The notes under the pieces are model-generated. The model ran no database searches and was not told where the DNA came from. It saw nothing but the letters and a program-made list of their open reading frames with translations. This document shows, piece after piece, positions 36,625 to 48,501 of a stretch of 64,000 bases of DNA. This stretch comes from Martelella lutilitoris (lineage in GTDB: Bacteria; Pseudomonadota; Alphaproteobacteria; Rhizobiales; Rhizobiaceae): the NCBI RefSeq assembly GCF_005924265.1, contig NZ_VCLB01000001.1:496001-560000 (forward strand), written 5' to 3'. Positions within the stretch are counted from its first letter, which is position 1. Each line of letters begins with the position of its first letter. A program made the translations under genes and the position numbers.

Positions 36625-37559
36625 CGCCGGCCTCCCTTCCAGCCCGCGCGCGGATCGTGCGGATGGTTCTCGCGCCAGGCCTTGAGCGCTTCCTCAAGGG
36701 CGGGATCCGCCTTTGGCGGCAGCACGATCTTCAGCGTCACCAGCATGTCGCCGGCGCCGCCGCCTGTTTTCGGCGCGCCCTTGCCCTTCAGCCGCATGAC
36801 CCGTCCCGAACTCGAATTCGGGGGCACCTTCAGGTTGACCCGGCCGTCAATCGTCGGCACGGAAACCGTCGCGCCCAGCACCGCCTCGTCGATGCCGACG
36901 GGCAGGTCGATCTTGATGTCGTCGCCGTCGCGGGCGAAGACGGGATCGGGCAGGACCTCGACGCGCACATAGGCATCGCCCGGCGGCCCGCCATTGAGGC
37001 CCGGCTCACCCTTTCCGGCCAGCCGCATCGTCTTGCCGTCCTCGATCCCGGCGGGAATGGTGAGCGCGATCTTGCCGCCCTCGGGCAGGCCGACCGTCTT
37101 CTTCGCGCCGGTGAGCGCTTCAATAAGGCTGACCTGGAGGTGAAAGTGGCGATCCTGCCCGCGCATGCGCATCGAACCGCGCTCCCCGAATGAACCGCCG
37201 GATGCCCTGCCGCCGAAGGCGCGGGCGAAGAACTCGCCGAGATCGTCGAACCCGCCCTCGAATTCGTAGCGCGCGCTCGGGTCGGCCTCGGCATGGGCGC
37301 GGTAATATTGCCGCTCCGGCCGTTCCTGCTGGTTGATGTCGATCTCGCCGGCATCGAAACGGCGGCGTTTCTCCGGGTCGCTCAAAAGGTCATAGGCCGC
37401 CGTCACCTGGCCGAACTGTTCGGCCTTGGCGGCATCGCCGGGGTTGAGGTCCGGGTGCAGTTTCTTGGCAAGCTGCCGGTAGGCCTTCTTGATTTCGTCC
37501 TGAGAGGCCGTCTTGGCAACGCCGAGCAATTGATAGGGGTCGTGTTGTTGTTGCGCCAT
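36621..37559 (-). CDS. cbpA: Curved DNA-binding protein CbpA (DnaJ family)
   Basis: J-domain co-chaperone of DnaK that also binds curved DNA. The product is 312 aa from ATG 37559 (AAGG eight bases upstream). The J domain (residues 7-72) has HPDLNPGD where the HPD triad is intact. A Gly/Phe-rich linker follows, then two type C-terminal substrate-binding domains (KKTVGLPEGGKIALTIPAG, GRVNLKVPPNSSSG). There is no zinc-finger domain, which separates it from DnaJ. Its partner cbpM follows directly. Confidence 0.92.
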   Translation of the reverse strand: MAQQQHDPYQLLGVAKTASQDEIKKAYRQLAKKLHPDLNPGDAAKAEQFGQVTAAYDLLSDPEKRRRFDAGEIDINQQERPERQYYRAHAEADPSARYEFEGGFDDLGEFFARAFGGRASGGSFGERGSMRMRGQDRHFHLQVSLIEALTGAKKTVGLPEGGKIALTIPAGIEDGKTMRLAGKGEPGLNGGPPGDAYVRVEVLPDPVFARDGDDIKIDLPVGIDEAVLGATVSVPTIDGRVNLKVPPNSSSGRVMRLKGKGAPKTGGGAGDMLVTLKIVLPPKADPALEEALKAWRENHPHDPRAGWKGGRR

Positions 37560-37729
37560 GATTGTGACCTTGATCAATCGGCGGTTGGGCCGCCTTGCCT
37601 TATGATATGGGAATGGCCGTTCCGGCTTTCCAGACGCCGCGTTGCCCGGACGGAGAGCAGAACGGCACTTGCAAAACCGTTATAATAACGTATATACGAA
37701 AGTACGTATCTTTTAGCGAGGAGTTTGCA

Positions 37730-37930
37730 ATGTCTCTCGATCGTGCCGTTCTGGCCTTTGCCGGTGTCATGGTTCTTCTGTCGGTGGTTCTGACGGTTTT
37801 CGTCAGCATCTACTGGCTGTGGTTCACCGCCTTCATCGGCCTCAACATGCTGCAATCGGCCTTCACCGGTTTCTGCCCGGCGGCCATGATTTTCAAGAAG
37901 CTCGGCCTCAAGCCCGGCACCGCATTCTGA
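37730..37930 (+). CDS. DUF2892 (YgaP-type) small membrane protein
   Basis: Product of 66 aa from ATG 37730, six bases after GCGAGGAG. Two hydrophobic segments (about residues 7-27 and 29-47) precede FTGFCPAAMIFKKLG, the conserved DUF2892 end with one Cys. The gene sits 8 bases before the efflux periplasmic subunit, a pairing often seen with ArsR-type regulators and sulfur-stress genes, though no rhodanese domain or ArsR gene is here. The upstream AT-rich stretch contains ATACG-N6-CGTAT (37696-37711 region). Confidence 0.8.
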   Translation: MSLDRAVLAFAGVMVLLSVVLTVFVSIYWLWFTAFIGLNMLQSAFTGFCPAAMIFKKLGLKPGTAF

Positions 37931-37938
37931 AAGGCGAG

Positions 37939-38933
37939 ATGATGATGCCCAGAGCGCTTGCATGGCGCGGCACGGCCGCGCTTCTTGCCGCCTTCCTCAC
38001 GGCCGTTTCAGCCTCCGCCGCGTCGCTGAAGGTCGAGCCGATGACCGTGCCGGAATGGAAGGCCGTCTATGGCGAGGTCAAGGCCCGCGACACCGTGCCG
38101 GCGCGCGCCCGCATCGGCGGCACGCTCGAGCAGCTGAAGCTGACGGAAGGCGACACGGTCAGCGAAGGCGATGTGATCGGCACCGTCCGGGACGACAAGC
38201 TGGACTACCAGATCGCCGCCTATGAGGCGCAGCTGAAGGGGCTCAACGCCTCGCTGGAAAACGCCCGTTCGGAACTGGAGCGCGGCGAGAACCTCAATCA
38301 GCGCGGGGTGATGAGCAACCAGCAACTGGATACGCTGAGGACCCAGGTCGATGTCGTCGTCAACAACATCGCCTCGGTCAACGCCAATATGGAAGTGGTG
38401 CGCCAGCAATTGCGCGAGGGCGATATTCTGGCGCCGGCTTCCGGTCGCGTGCTGCAGGTTCCGGTTGTCGAGGGATCCGTAATCCTTCCGGGCGAGACCG
38501 TCGCCACGATCGGCTCCGGCGGCTTTTTCCTGAGGCTTGCGATCCCCGCCCGCCACGCAAACCTTCTGGAGGAGGGGGCATCCATCGAGATCAGCCGTCC
38601 CGGCGCCGAGGGCGAGGCCACCGGCAAGCTGGTCAAGCTTTATCCGGAACTCGACAACAACCGGGTGATCGCCGATGTGGAGGTCGACGGGCTGAAGACC
38701 GGCTACGTCAATCAGCGCTTCCTGGTGCGCGTGCCGATCGGCGAGCGCGAGGCTTTCTTCGTGCCCGAAAACGCCGTGACCACCCGCCACGGGCTCGATT
38801 TCGTGACCGTTGCCCTTGGCGGCGGGGAAACGCGCGAGAAGACCGTGATGACCGGCGGCAACGCCAACATCAACGGTCAGACCATGACCGAGATACTGAC
38901 CGGGCTTTCCCCCGGCGATGAGGTAATCGTCCC

Positions 38934-38937
<4 letters not shown>
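37939..38937 (+). CDS. RND efflux periplasmic adaptor (membrane fusion protein)
   Basis: HlyD/AcrA-family adaptor linking the inner-membrane pump to an outer-membrane channel, about 332 aa. Three successive ATG codons (37939, 37942, 37945) follow AAGG; the exact one is uncertain. A signal peptide ends at about VSASA-AS. Lipoyl half-motifs (GGTLEQLKLTEGDTVSEGDVIG and LAPASGRVLQVPVVEG) flank a coiled coil rich in Glu, Gln and Asn. The stop overlaps the pump start (ATGA). No outer-membrane factor gene is present nearby. Confidence 0.88.
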
Positions 38938-42128
<3,191 letters not shown>

Positions 42129-42139
42129 CCCGGAACCCT

Positions 42140-42167
42140 GCGGCCGCCGGGCAAAAACGGCGGCCGC
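42140..42167 (+). terminator. GC-rich hairpin after RND pump gene
   Basis: Stem GCGGCCGCC (42140-42148) pairs with GGCGGCCGC (42159-42167), loop of 10 bases with five A. There is no T-run, so termination may be weak or Rho-assisted. Confidence 0.55.
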
Positions 42168-42211
42168 AATATCCTCGATGTCTTGATTTTGCGCGGCTTC
42201 CGCCATGGGCT

Positions 42212-42238
42212 TTTTCCACTTTCGCGATCAGTGGAAAA
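42212..42238. repeat. Inverted repeat upstream of LuxR-type gene
   Basis: Arms TTTTCCACT and AGTGGAAAA around a 9-base centre (ttcgcgatc). It lies in a 276-base gap between the RND gene and the regulator. It could be an operator; no T-run follows. Confidence 0.45.
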
Positions 42239-42404
42239 GGATAGCGGCACTAATCCCATGGTTGCCATTGCCCTTGATACGTGTAAAAACTATGCGTTGT
42301 ATTCACATGTCGCTTGCGCCCTTAAATGCAGGTGATTCATAGCGAAATCCGTCGCAGGCCGGAGCAAAGGAGCCACGCCAGCGCGCCCGAAAGACACAAT
42401 TCCC

Positions 42405-43151
42405 TTGAAGAAATATCATGATCTGCTGGAGTATCTCGTTCTGATTCACGAGATTGACAGCCTGACGAGCCTTCGCGCGGCCATCGACAGGGTCGCCCGG
42501 CGCTATGATCTCGCCCGGACCGGATTGTTTCGGCGGTCGCTGACGCCCTCGCGCGACGCGGTCGCATGGCGTTGTCTCGTCGAGAGTGATCCCGATGCGG
42601 AGCGCGCCATACTCTTTGATGGTGCGGTTGATGGCGCCTTGCTGGCCACTGGCGCCTGTGGCGGCGCCTATTTCTGGGATTCGGCGATCGAAGCCACGGG
42701 CCTCAATCCCGCACTCTTCCGCGCTTTGCGCTTGCGCTGTGCCCAGGCGGCACAGCAGGGGCTGACCCACGGTGTCACTTTTCCGGTCTTCGGGCGGGAG
42801 GGGCTGGCCGGTGCGTTTGCGATGGGGCGCGGCGGCCGGATCGAGCTCTCGCCGCTGGAAATCAGCCTTTTCAGCGCTCTTGCCCGCGAGACGCTGAACC
42901 GCTGTCTTGTTATTCTGCAATGCGGCGAAGGGAATATGCCCGCCCGTGGCGCCGTCCCGGCACTGTCGCTGCGCGAGCTGACCATTCTCAAAAACCTGGC
43001 GGACGGCATGACCTCGGTCGAGACCGGGAAGACCATCGGCCTTACCAATCATACCGTCAACTGGTATGTCAGCGGGCTGCAGCGGAAGCTCGGTGCCCGC
43101 AACCGGCAAAACCTTGTCGCTCTTGCATTTCGGCTCGGTCTCGTTTCCTGA
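42405..43151 (+). CDS. LuxR-family regulator (possible quorum-sensing solo)
   Basis: Product of about 248 aa. The C-terminal helix-turn-helix is clear: LSLRELTILKNLADGMTSVETGKTIGLTNHTVNWYVSGLQRKLG, with the GerE spacing. The N-terminal 165 residues look like an autoinducer-binding fold, including HGVTFPVFGREGLAGAFAMG. No luxI-type synthase is in the window, so it would be an orphan. The start is uncertain: TTG 42405 lacks a good ribosome site, and the frame upstream is open to 42336 without an ATG. Confidence 0.75.
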   Translation: MKKYHDLLEYLVLIHEIDSLTSLRAAIDRVARRYDLARTGLFRRSLTPSRDAVAWRCLVESDPDAERAILFDGAVDGALLATGACGGAYFWDSAIEATGLNPALFRALRLRCAQAAQQGLTHGVTFPVFGREGLAGAFAMGRGGRIELSPLEISLFSALARETLNRCLVILQCGEGNMPARGAVPALSLRELTILKNLADGMTSVETGKTIGLTNHTVNWYVSGLQRKLGARNRQNLVALAFRLGLVS

Positions 43152-43257
43152 TTGCGGCAAATCGATTAAGGCCGAAAGCCGGATTTGCGCTTGCCTCAGA
43201 GTTTGGCTATGACTTTAAAATTGCGATTGTCACGCTTTTTTCCTGAGGAGGCTTTCC

Positions 43258-46200
43258 TTGCCGATTTCAAAGATTCTCGTCGCCAACCGTTCCGAGATTG
43301 CCATCCGTGTTTTTCGCGCTGCAAACGAACTCGACATAAAAACGGTCGCGATCTGGGCGGAAGAGGACAAGCTGGCGCTCCATCGGTTCAAGGCGGATGA
43401 GAGCTACCAGGTCGGACGCGGCCCGCATCTTGATCACGACATGGGTCCGATCGAAAGCTACCTCTCCATCGAGGAAGTGATCCGTGTCGCCAAGCTTTCC
43501 GGCGCGGATGCCATTCACCCGGGTTACGGCCTTCTGTCCGAAAGTCCGGAATTCGTCGACGCCTGCGCGGAAGCCGGCATCACCTTCATCGGCCCGAAGG
43601 CCGATACCATGCGCCGGCTTGGAAACAAGGTCGCAGCCCGCAACCTTGCCATCGAGGTCGGGGTCCCGGTCGTGCCGGCAACCGATCCGCTGCCCGATGA
43701 CATGGCGGAAGTCGAGCGGATGGCCGAGGAGATCGGCTTTCCGGTGATGCTGAAAGCCTCCTGGGGCGGGGGCGGACGCGGCATGCGCGTTATCCGTTCC
43801 AAGGCCGATCTCGCCCGCGAGGTGACGGAAGCCAAGCGCGAGGCCAAGGCCGCCTTCGGCAAGGACGAGGTCTATCTCGAAAAGCTGGTGGAGCGCGCCC
43901 GCCACGTGGAGAGCCAGATTCTCGGCGATACTCACGGCAATGTGGTGCATCTGTTCGAGCGCGACTGTTCGATCCAGCGCCGCAACCAGAAGGTCGTCGA
44001 ACGCGCGCCGGCGCCCTATCTGACCGAGGAGCAACGCGCCGAACTCGCCGAATATTCGCTGAAGATCGGCCGGGCCACCGATTATATCGGCGCGGGCACG
44101 GTCGAGTATCTGATGGATGCCGATACCGGCAAGTTCTACTTCATCGAAGTCAATCCGCGCATCCAGGTCGAGCACACCGTTACCGAGACCGTAACCGGCA
44201 TCGATATCGTCAAGGCGCAGATCCATATTCTCGACGGGGCCGCGATCGGCACCGAGGAATCCGGTGTTCCGCCGCAGGAGGAGATCTATCTGCGCGGCCA
44301 CGCGCTGCAGTGCCGCATCACCACGGAAGACCCGGAGCACAATTTCATCCCGGATTACGGCCGCATCACCGCCTATCGCGGCGCCACCGGCTTCGGCATT
44401 CGTCTGGACGGCGGGACGGCCTATTCCGGCGCCGTCATCACCCGCTTCTACGATCCGCTTCTGGAAAAGGTCACCGCCTGGGCGCCGTCCCCACAGGAGG
44501 CCGCGCGCCGTATGGACCGGGCGCTCAGGGAATTCCGCATTCGCGGCGTTGCCACCAACCTGACCTTCCTTGAAGCGATCATCACCCATCCGCAATTCAT
44601 GGACTACAGCTACACCACGCGTTTCATCGACGAGACGCCGGAGCTGTTCTCCCAGGTCAAGCGTCAGGACCGCGCGACCAAACTCCTGACCTATCTCGCC
44701 GATGTCACCGTCAACGGCCATCCGGAGGTCAAGGGTCGTCCGCGTCCCTCCGATGAGATTGCCGCGCCGGTCGTGCCCTTCATCGAAGGCGATCCGAAGC
44801 CCGGTACCAAGCAGCTTCTCGACAAGATGGGGCCTGAGAAATTCGCCAAATGGATGCGCAATGAAAAGCGCGTCCTGATGACCGACACCACCATGCGCGA
44901 CGGCCACCAGTCGCTGCTGGCAACCCGCATGCGCACCCATAACATCGCCACGATTGCCGGAACCTACGCAAAGGCGCTGCCGGAGCTTCTGTCACTCGAA
45001 TGCTGGGGCGGGGCGACCTTCGACGTGTCGATGCGCTTCCTGACGGAAGACCCGTGGGAACGGCTGGCGAAGGTCCGCCAGAACGCGCCGAACCTTCTGC
45101 TGCAGATGCTGCTCAGGGGCGCCAACGGCGTCGGCTACAAGAACTACCCCGACAATGTGGTCAAGTATTTCGTCCGCCAGGCCGCCGCGGGCGGGATCGA
45201 TCTCTTCCGCGTGTTCGACTGCCTCAACTGGGTGGAGAACATGCGCGTTTCGATGGATGCCGTGGCCGAGGAAGGCAAGCTCTGCGAGGCGGCGATCTGC
45301 TATACGGGCGACATCCTGAACGCGCGCCGTCCGCAATATGACCTGAAATACTACACCGACCTTGCCAAGGAGCTGGAAGCCGCCGGCGCCCATATCATCG
45401 CGGTCAAGGACATGGCCGGCCTGTTGAAGCCGGCAGCCGCCAAGATGCTGTTCACCGCCCTGCGCGATGCGACCGAGCTGCCGATCCATTTCCACACCCA
45501 CGACACGTCGGGCATCTCGGCCGCCACCGTGCTGTCGGCGATCGACGCCGGCGTCGATGCCGTTGACGCGGCAATGGACGCGTTCTCCGGCAACACCTCG
45601 CAGCCCTGCCTTGGCTCGATCGTCGAGGCGCTGAAGGGACACGAGCGCGATCCGGGCCTCGATACCGGCTATATCCGCCGCATTTCCTTCTACTGGGAAG
45701 CCGTGCGCCACCAGTATGCCGCCTTTGAAAGCGACCTGAAGGGGCCCGCATCGGAAGTCTATCTCCATGAAATGCCGGGCGGCCAGTTCACCAATCTGAA
45801 GGAGCAGGCCCGCTCGCTCGGTCTCGAGACCCGCTGGCACGAAGTGGCGCAGGCCTATGCCGACGCCAATCAGATGTTCGGCGATATCGTCAAGGTGACG
45901 CCGTCCTCCAAGGTTGTCGGCGACATGGCGCTGATGATGGTGAGCCAGGATCTCTCCGTCGCCGATGTCGAAAGCCCGGCCAAGGACATGTCTTTCCCCG
46001 ATTCGGTCATCTCCATGCTGAAGGGCGATCTCGGCCAGCCGCCGGCCGGATGGCCGGAAGGCCTGCAGAAGAAGGCGCTGAAGGGCGACAAGCCCTACAC
46101 GGTGCGCCCCGGCTCGCTTCTGGAAGATGCAGACCTGGAAGCCGAACGCAAGGAAGCCGAGGAGAAGGTTGGCCGCGAGATCAATGATTTCGAACTCGCC

Positions 46201-46716
46201 TCCTATCTGATGTATCCGAAGGTTTTCGTCGACTATGCACTGGCGAGCGATACCTACGGCCCCGTCTCGGTCCTGCCGACGCCTGCCTATTTCTATGGTC
46301 TCGACGAGGGTAACGAGCTCTTCGCCGATCTCGAAGTGGGCAAGACCATCGTGGTGCAGAACCAGGCGATCACCAGCCCGGACGAGAAGGGCATGGTCAC
46401 CGTGTTCTTCGAACTGAACGGCGCGCCGCGCTCGATCAAGGTGCCGGACCGCGCCCATGGCGCAACCGGCGGCGCCAACCAGAAGGTGGATCCGGCCAAC
46501 CAGAACCAGATCGGCGCGCCGATGCCGGGCGTGATTTCCACCGTTGCCGTTTCGGCCGGCCAGCAGGTCTCCTCCGGCGACGTGCTCGTCTCCATCGAAG
46601 CGATGAAGATGGAAACCGCGCTCCACGCCGACCGCGACGGCGTCATCAAGGAAGTCCACGTCAAGGCCGGCGACCAGATCGACGCCAAGGACCTCCTGGT
46701 GGTGTTTGAGGACTGA
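43258..46716 (+). CDS. pyc: Pyruvate carboxylase
   Basis: Biotin enzyme forming oxaloacetate from pyruvate, HCO3- and ATP. Product of 1152 aa, the usual length. TTG 43258 is the start, with TGAGGAGG six bases upstream. Biotin carboxylase (about 1-450) shows KASWGGGGRGMRV and EVNPRIQVEHTVTE; the carboxyltransferase (about 530-810) shows DTTMRDGHQSL and LRGANGVGY; the C-terminal biotinyl domain has EAMKMET with the biotinylated Lys at about 1117. All domains are on one chain, as in Rhizobium etli. Confidence 0.97.
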   Translation: MPISKILVANRSEIAIRVFRAANELDIKTVAIWAEEDKLALHRFKADESYQVGRGPHLDHDMGPIESYLSIEEVIRVAKLSGADAIHPGYGLLSESPEFVDACAEAGITFIGPKADTMRRLGNKVAARNLAIEVGVPVVPATDPLPDDMAEVERMAEEIGFPVMLKASWGGGGRGMRVIRSKADLAREVTEAKREAKAAFGKDEVYLEKLVERARHVESQILGDTHGNVVHLFERDCSIQRRNQKVVERAPAPYLTEEQRAELAEYSLKIGRATDYIGAGTVEYLMDADTGKFYFIEVNPRIQVEHTVTETVTGIDIVKAQIHILDGAAIGTEESGVPPQEEIYLRGHALQCRITTEDPEHNFIPDYGRITAYRGATGFGIRLDGGTAYSGAVITRFYDPLLEKVTAWAPSPQEAARRMDRALREFRIRGVATNLTFLEAIITHPQFMDYSYTTRFIDETPELFSQVKRQDRATKLLTYLADVTVNGHPEVKGRPRPSDEIAAPVVPFIEGDPKPGTKQLLDKMGPEKFAKWMRNEKRVLMTDTTMRDGHQSLLATRMRTHNIATIAGTYAKALPELLSLECWGGATFDVSMRFLTEDPWERLAKVRQNAPNLLLQMLLRGANGVGYKNYPDNVVKYFVRQAAAGGIDLFRVFDCLNWVENMRVSMDAVAEEGKLCEAAICYTGDILNARRPQYDLKYYTDLAKELEAAGAHIIAVKDMAGLLKPAAAKMLFTALRDATELPIHFHTHDTSGISAATVLSAIDAGVDAVDAAMDAFSGNTSQPCLGSIVEALKGHERDPGLDTGYIRRISFYWEAVRHQYAAFESDLKGPASEVYLHEMPGGQFTNLKEQARSLGLETRWHEVAQAYADANQMFGDIVKVTPSSKVVGDMALMMVSQDLSVADVESPAKDMSFPDSVISMLKGDLGQPPAGWPEGLQKKALKGDKPYTVRPGSLLEDADLEAERKEAEEKVGREINDFELASYLMYPKVFVDYALASDTYGPVSVLPTPAYFYGLDEGNELFADLEVGKTIVVQNQAITSPDEKGMVTVFFELNGAPRSIKVPDRAHGATGGANQKVDPANQNQIGAPMPGVISTVAVSAGQQVSSGDVLVSIEAMKMETALHADRDGVIKEVHVKAGDQIDAKDLLVVFED

Positions 46717-46745
46717 GATCAGCCCTCGTCAACCTGATATGTTCG

Positions 46746-46769
46746 AAAACCCCGGTCATTCGGCCGGGG
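46746..46769 (-). terminator. Terminator-like hairpin on the minus strand after the EamA gene
   Basis: CCCCGG (46750-46755) pairs with CCGGGG (46764-46769). Read on the minus strand the stem is followed by TTTTCG, fitting a terminator for the EamA transcript. The same hairpin core occurs inside the EamA 3' end at 46978-46997. Confidence 0.5.
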
Positions 46770-46825
46770 CCAGACTGCGGACAAAGTCTTTTGGAGATGC
46801 AGGAAGCCTGCCTCCCATTCTCCGT

Positions 46826-46945
46826 CACCCCGGCCTTGAGCCGGGGTCCAGGGCCGCAAAGACACCCTTCGCCACAGTGCATTAATAAGTTCGACAGTCT
46901 TGGCTATTTGGCCCTGGATGCCGGCTCAAGGCCGGCATGACGGAT
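46826..46945. repeat. Pair of REP-like palindromes (pyc-EamA gap)
   Basis: Two facing palindromic units: GTCACCCCGGCCTTGAGCCG (46830-46849) and, further right, GGATGCCGGCTCAAGGCCGG with ATGACGG after it (46917-46943). They are the common alphaproteobacterial intergenic type GTCAT-x-CCGG-CTTGA-CCGG. They fill most of the 266-base gap between pyc and the EamA gene. Confidence 0.7.
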
Positions 46946-46982
46946 GAGGGTGAGGCGTCGTTTGTCAACAAGCTGAGCCCGG

Positions 46983-47879
46983 TCATTCGGCCGGGGTTTT
47001 TGCATGTGAAGGCGTAGCAACGGCCGAGGGGGCGGGGCCGCCTGTCACGCGGCCGAGCCAGAGGCTCGCCAGCACCAGAACGGCGCCTGCGACCTGTAGT
47101 GGCGTCAAAGCTTGCCCGAGCAGAACCCAGCCAAGCAGGACCGCGCTCAAGGGGCTCAGGAAGCCGAGGAGGGCGGCGCGCGAGGGGCCGATCCTGGCAA
47201 TGCCGCGGAACCAGAAGAAATAGGTGAGCGCCGCGCCGACAAGGCCGAGCCAGGCAAGGCCGACCAGGTTTTCGGCCGTCGGAAACGGGAAGGCGGGTTC
47301 GAGGAAGAGAGCGAGCGGCAGGAGCAGCAGGCCGCCGGTGGTCAGTTGCCAGGCGGTCAGCGTCAGAGGCGGCACGGGAAACTGCCATTTGCGGGTCAGC
47401 ACCGTGCCGGCGGCCATCGACAGCGCCCCGCCGAAGGCAGCGGCGATGCCGAGCGGATCGAGCACGGCGTTCGGCGACAGCACGAGAAAGGCAACACCTG
47501 CAAGCCCGCCGAGCGCTGCGAGAACGCCGAGCGGCCGGATCGCCGTGCCAAGCGCTGCGCGCGACAGAAACAGCACGATCAACGGCTGAGTCGCGCCAAG
47601 CGTTGCGGCAACGCCGCCGGGCAGGCGATAGGCGGCGACAAACAGCAGGCTCCAGAACAGAGTGAAATTCAGGAAACCGAGCGCAAACAGGCGCGGCAGC
47701 ATGGCGAGGGACGGCAACTGCCGGACTGCGACAAGCAGGATCAGACCCGCTGGCAGCGCGCGCAAGAGGCCAAGCGTCAGCGGCATTCCGGGCGGCAGAA
47801 GCTCGGTGGTGACGATATAGGTGCTGCCCCAGATGGCGGGCGCCAGCGCGGTCAGCAGGACATCGGATGTTTTCGGCAT
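46983..47879 (-). CDS. EamA/DMT-family transporter
   Basis: Drug/metabolite transporter of 298 aa with ten hydrophobic segments arranged as two EamA repeats (about residues 10-135 and 150-280). WGSTYIVTTELLPPGMPL opens the first repeat. ATG 47879 has GGAGG five bases upstream; an ATG four codons earlier sits on top of it. It is divergent from a MarR gene with twin TTGACGTCAA operators between, so regulation by that protein is likely. Substrate unknown; metabolite export is the family norm. Confidence 0.86.
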   Translation of the reverse strand: MPKTSDVLLTALAPAIWGSTYIVTTELLPPGMPLTLGLLRALPAGLILLVAVRQLPSLAMLPRLFALGFLNFTLFWSLLFVAAYRLPGGVAATLGATQPLIVLFLSRAALGTAIRPLGVLAALGGLAGVAFLVLSPNAVLDPLGIAAAFGGALSMAAGTVLTRKWQFPVPPLTLTAWQLTTGGLLLLPLALFLEPAFPFPTAENLVGLAWLGLVGAALTYFFWFRGIARIGPSRAALLGFLSPLSAVLLGWVLLGQALTPLQVAGAVLVLASLWLGRVTGGPAPSAVATPSHAKTPAE

Positions 47880-47890
47880 GGCTGCCTCCA

Positions 47891-47938
47891 TTTATCTTGA
47901 CGTCAAACTATATGGATATAACTTGACGTCAAGATAAA
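47891..47938. promoter_or_regulatory. Twin palindromic operators in the EamA/MarR divergon
   Basis: Two identical palindromes TTGACGTCAA (47897-47906 and 47923-47932) are flanked by TTTATC and GATAAA, so the whole 48 bases form an inverted repeat with 16-base arms. The centres are 26 bases apart. The gap between is AT-rich (possible -10 region). MarR autoregulation and control of the transporter are inferred. Confidence 0.75.
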
Positions 47939-47957
47939 TTTTCAGCATGGTCGATCC

Positions 47958-48440
47958 ATGGATCATGTCGACAGTATTCTTGCCGAGTGGCAGTCAGAGC
48001 GTCCGGACCTCGACGCCATGCCGATGGGCGTCATGGGGCGCCTCAAACGGCTGCAGCAGCATCTTGCGCGCAATCTGGAGACGGTGTTTTCCCGCTACGG
48101 GCTGAACGCCGCGAGCTTCGACGTGCTGGCGACGCTGAGGCGTTCCGGCCCGCCCTATGCGCTCTCGCCCTCGGCGCTGATGGAGCGGACGATGGTTTCC
48201 TCCGGCACCATGACAAACCGGCTCGACCGGCTGGAGGCGGCAGGCTTCATCTCGCGAAAGCGCAATCCGGAAGACGGGCGCGGTTTCGTCATCGCGCTGT
48301 CAGACAAGGGGTTCGCCCTGATCGACGAAGCGGTGAGCGCCCATGTGGAAAACCAGCACAGACTGATCGCCTCGCTGCCGATGGAAGACCGCGCGGCGCT
48401 TGACCGGCTCTTGGCAAAATGGCTGGCGGCGTTTGAATGA
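47958..48440 (+). CDS. MarR-family regulator
   Basis: Winged-helix repressor of 160 aa. The recognition helix region is LSPSALMERTMVSSGTMTNRLDRLE, and the wing contains KRNPEDGRGFVIALSDKG with the D-x-R pattern. N- and C-terminal helices form the dimer interface. ATG 47958 lies 26 bases after the second TTGACGTCAA. Effector unknown. Confidence 0.9.
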   Translation: MDHVDSILAEWQSERPDLDAMPMGVMGRLKRLQQHLARNLETVFSRYGLNAASFDVLATLRRSGPPYALSPSALMERTMVSSGTMTNRLDRLEAAGFISRKRNPEDGRGFVIALSDKGFALIDEAVSAHVENQHRLIASLPMEDRAALDRLLAKWLAAFE

Positions 48441-48460
48441 GCGCCGCCGCGCGGGAAGAC

Positions 48461-48487
48461 AAAGGCCGGACGCGCCTGGCATCCGGC
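48461..48487. terminator. Shared terminator between convergent MarR and OYE genes
   Basis: AGGCCGGA (48461-48468) and TCCGGCCT (48480-48487) pair around an 11-base loop, preceded by AA and followed by CCTTT. It sits between convergent genes and could act both ways. Confidence 0.6.
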
Positions 48488-48501
48488 CTCCTTTGCAAAA
48501 C

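Noticed and set aside
43267-44940. Long antisense frames across pyc (43267-44940 and 44992-46659)
   Set aside because: They follow codon-position GC bias of pyc; no ribosome site or recognisable protein.
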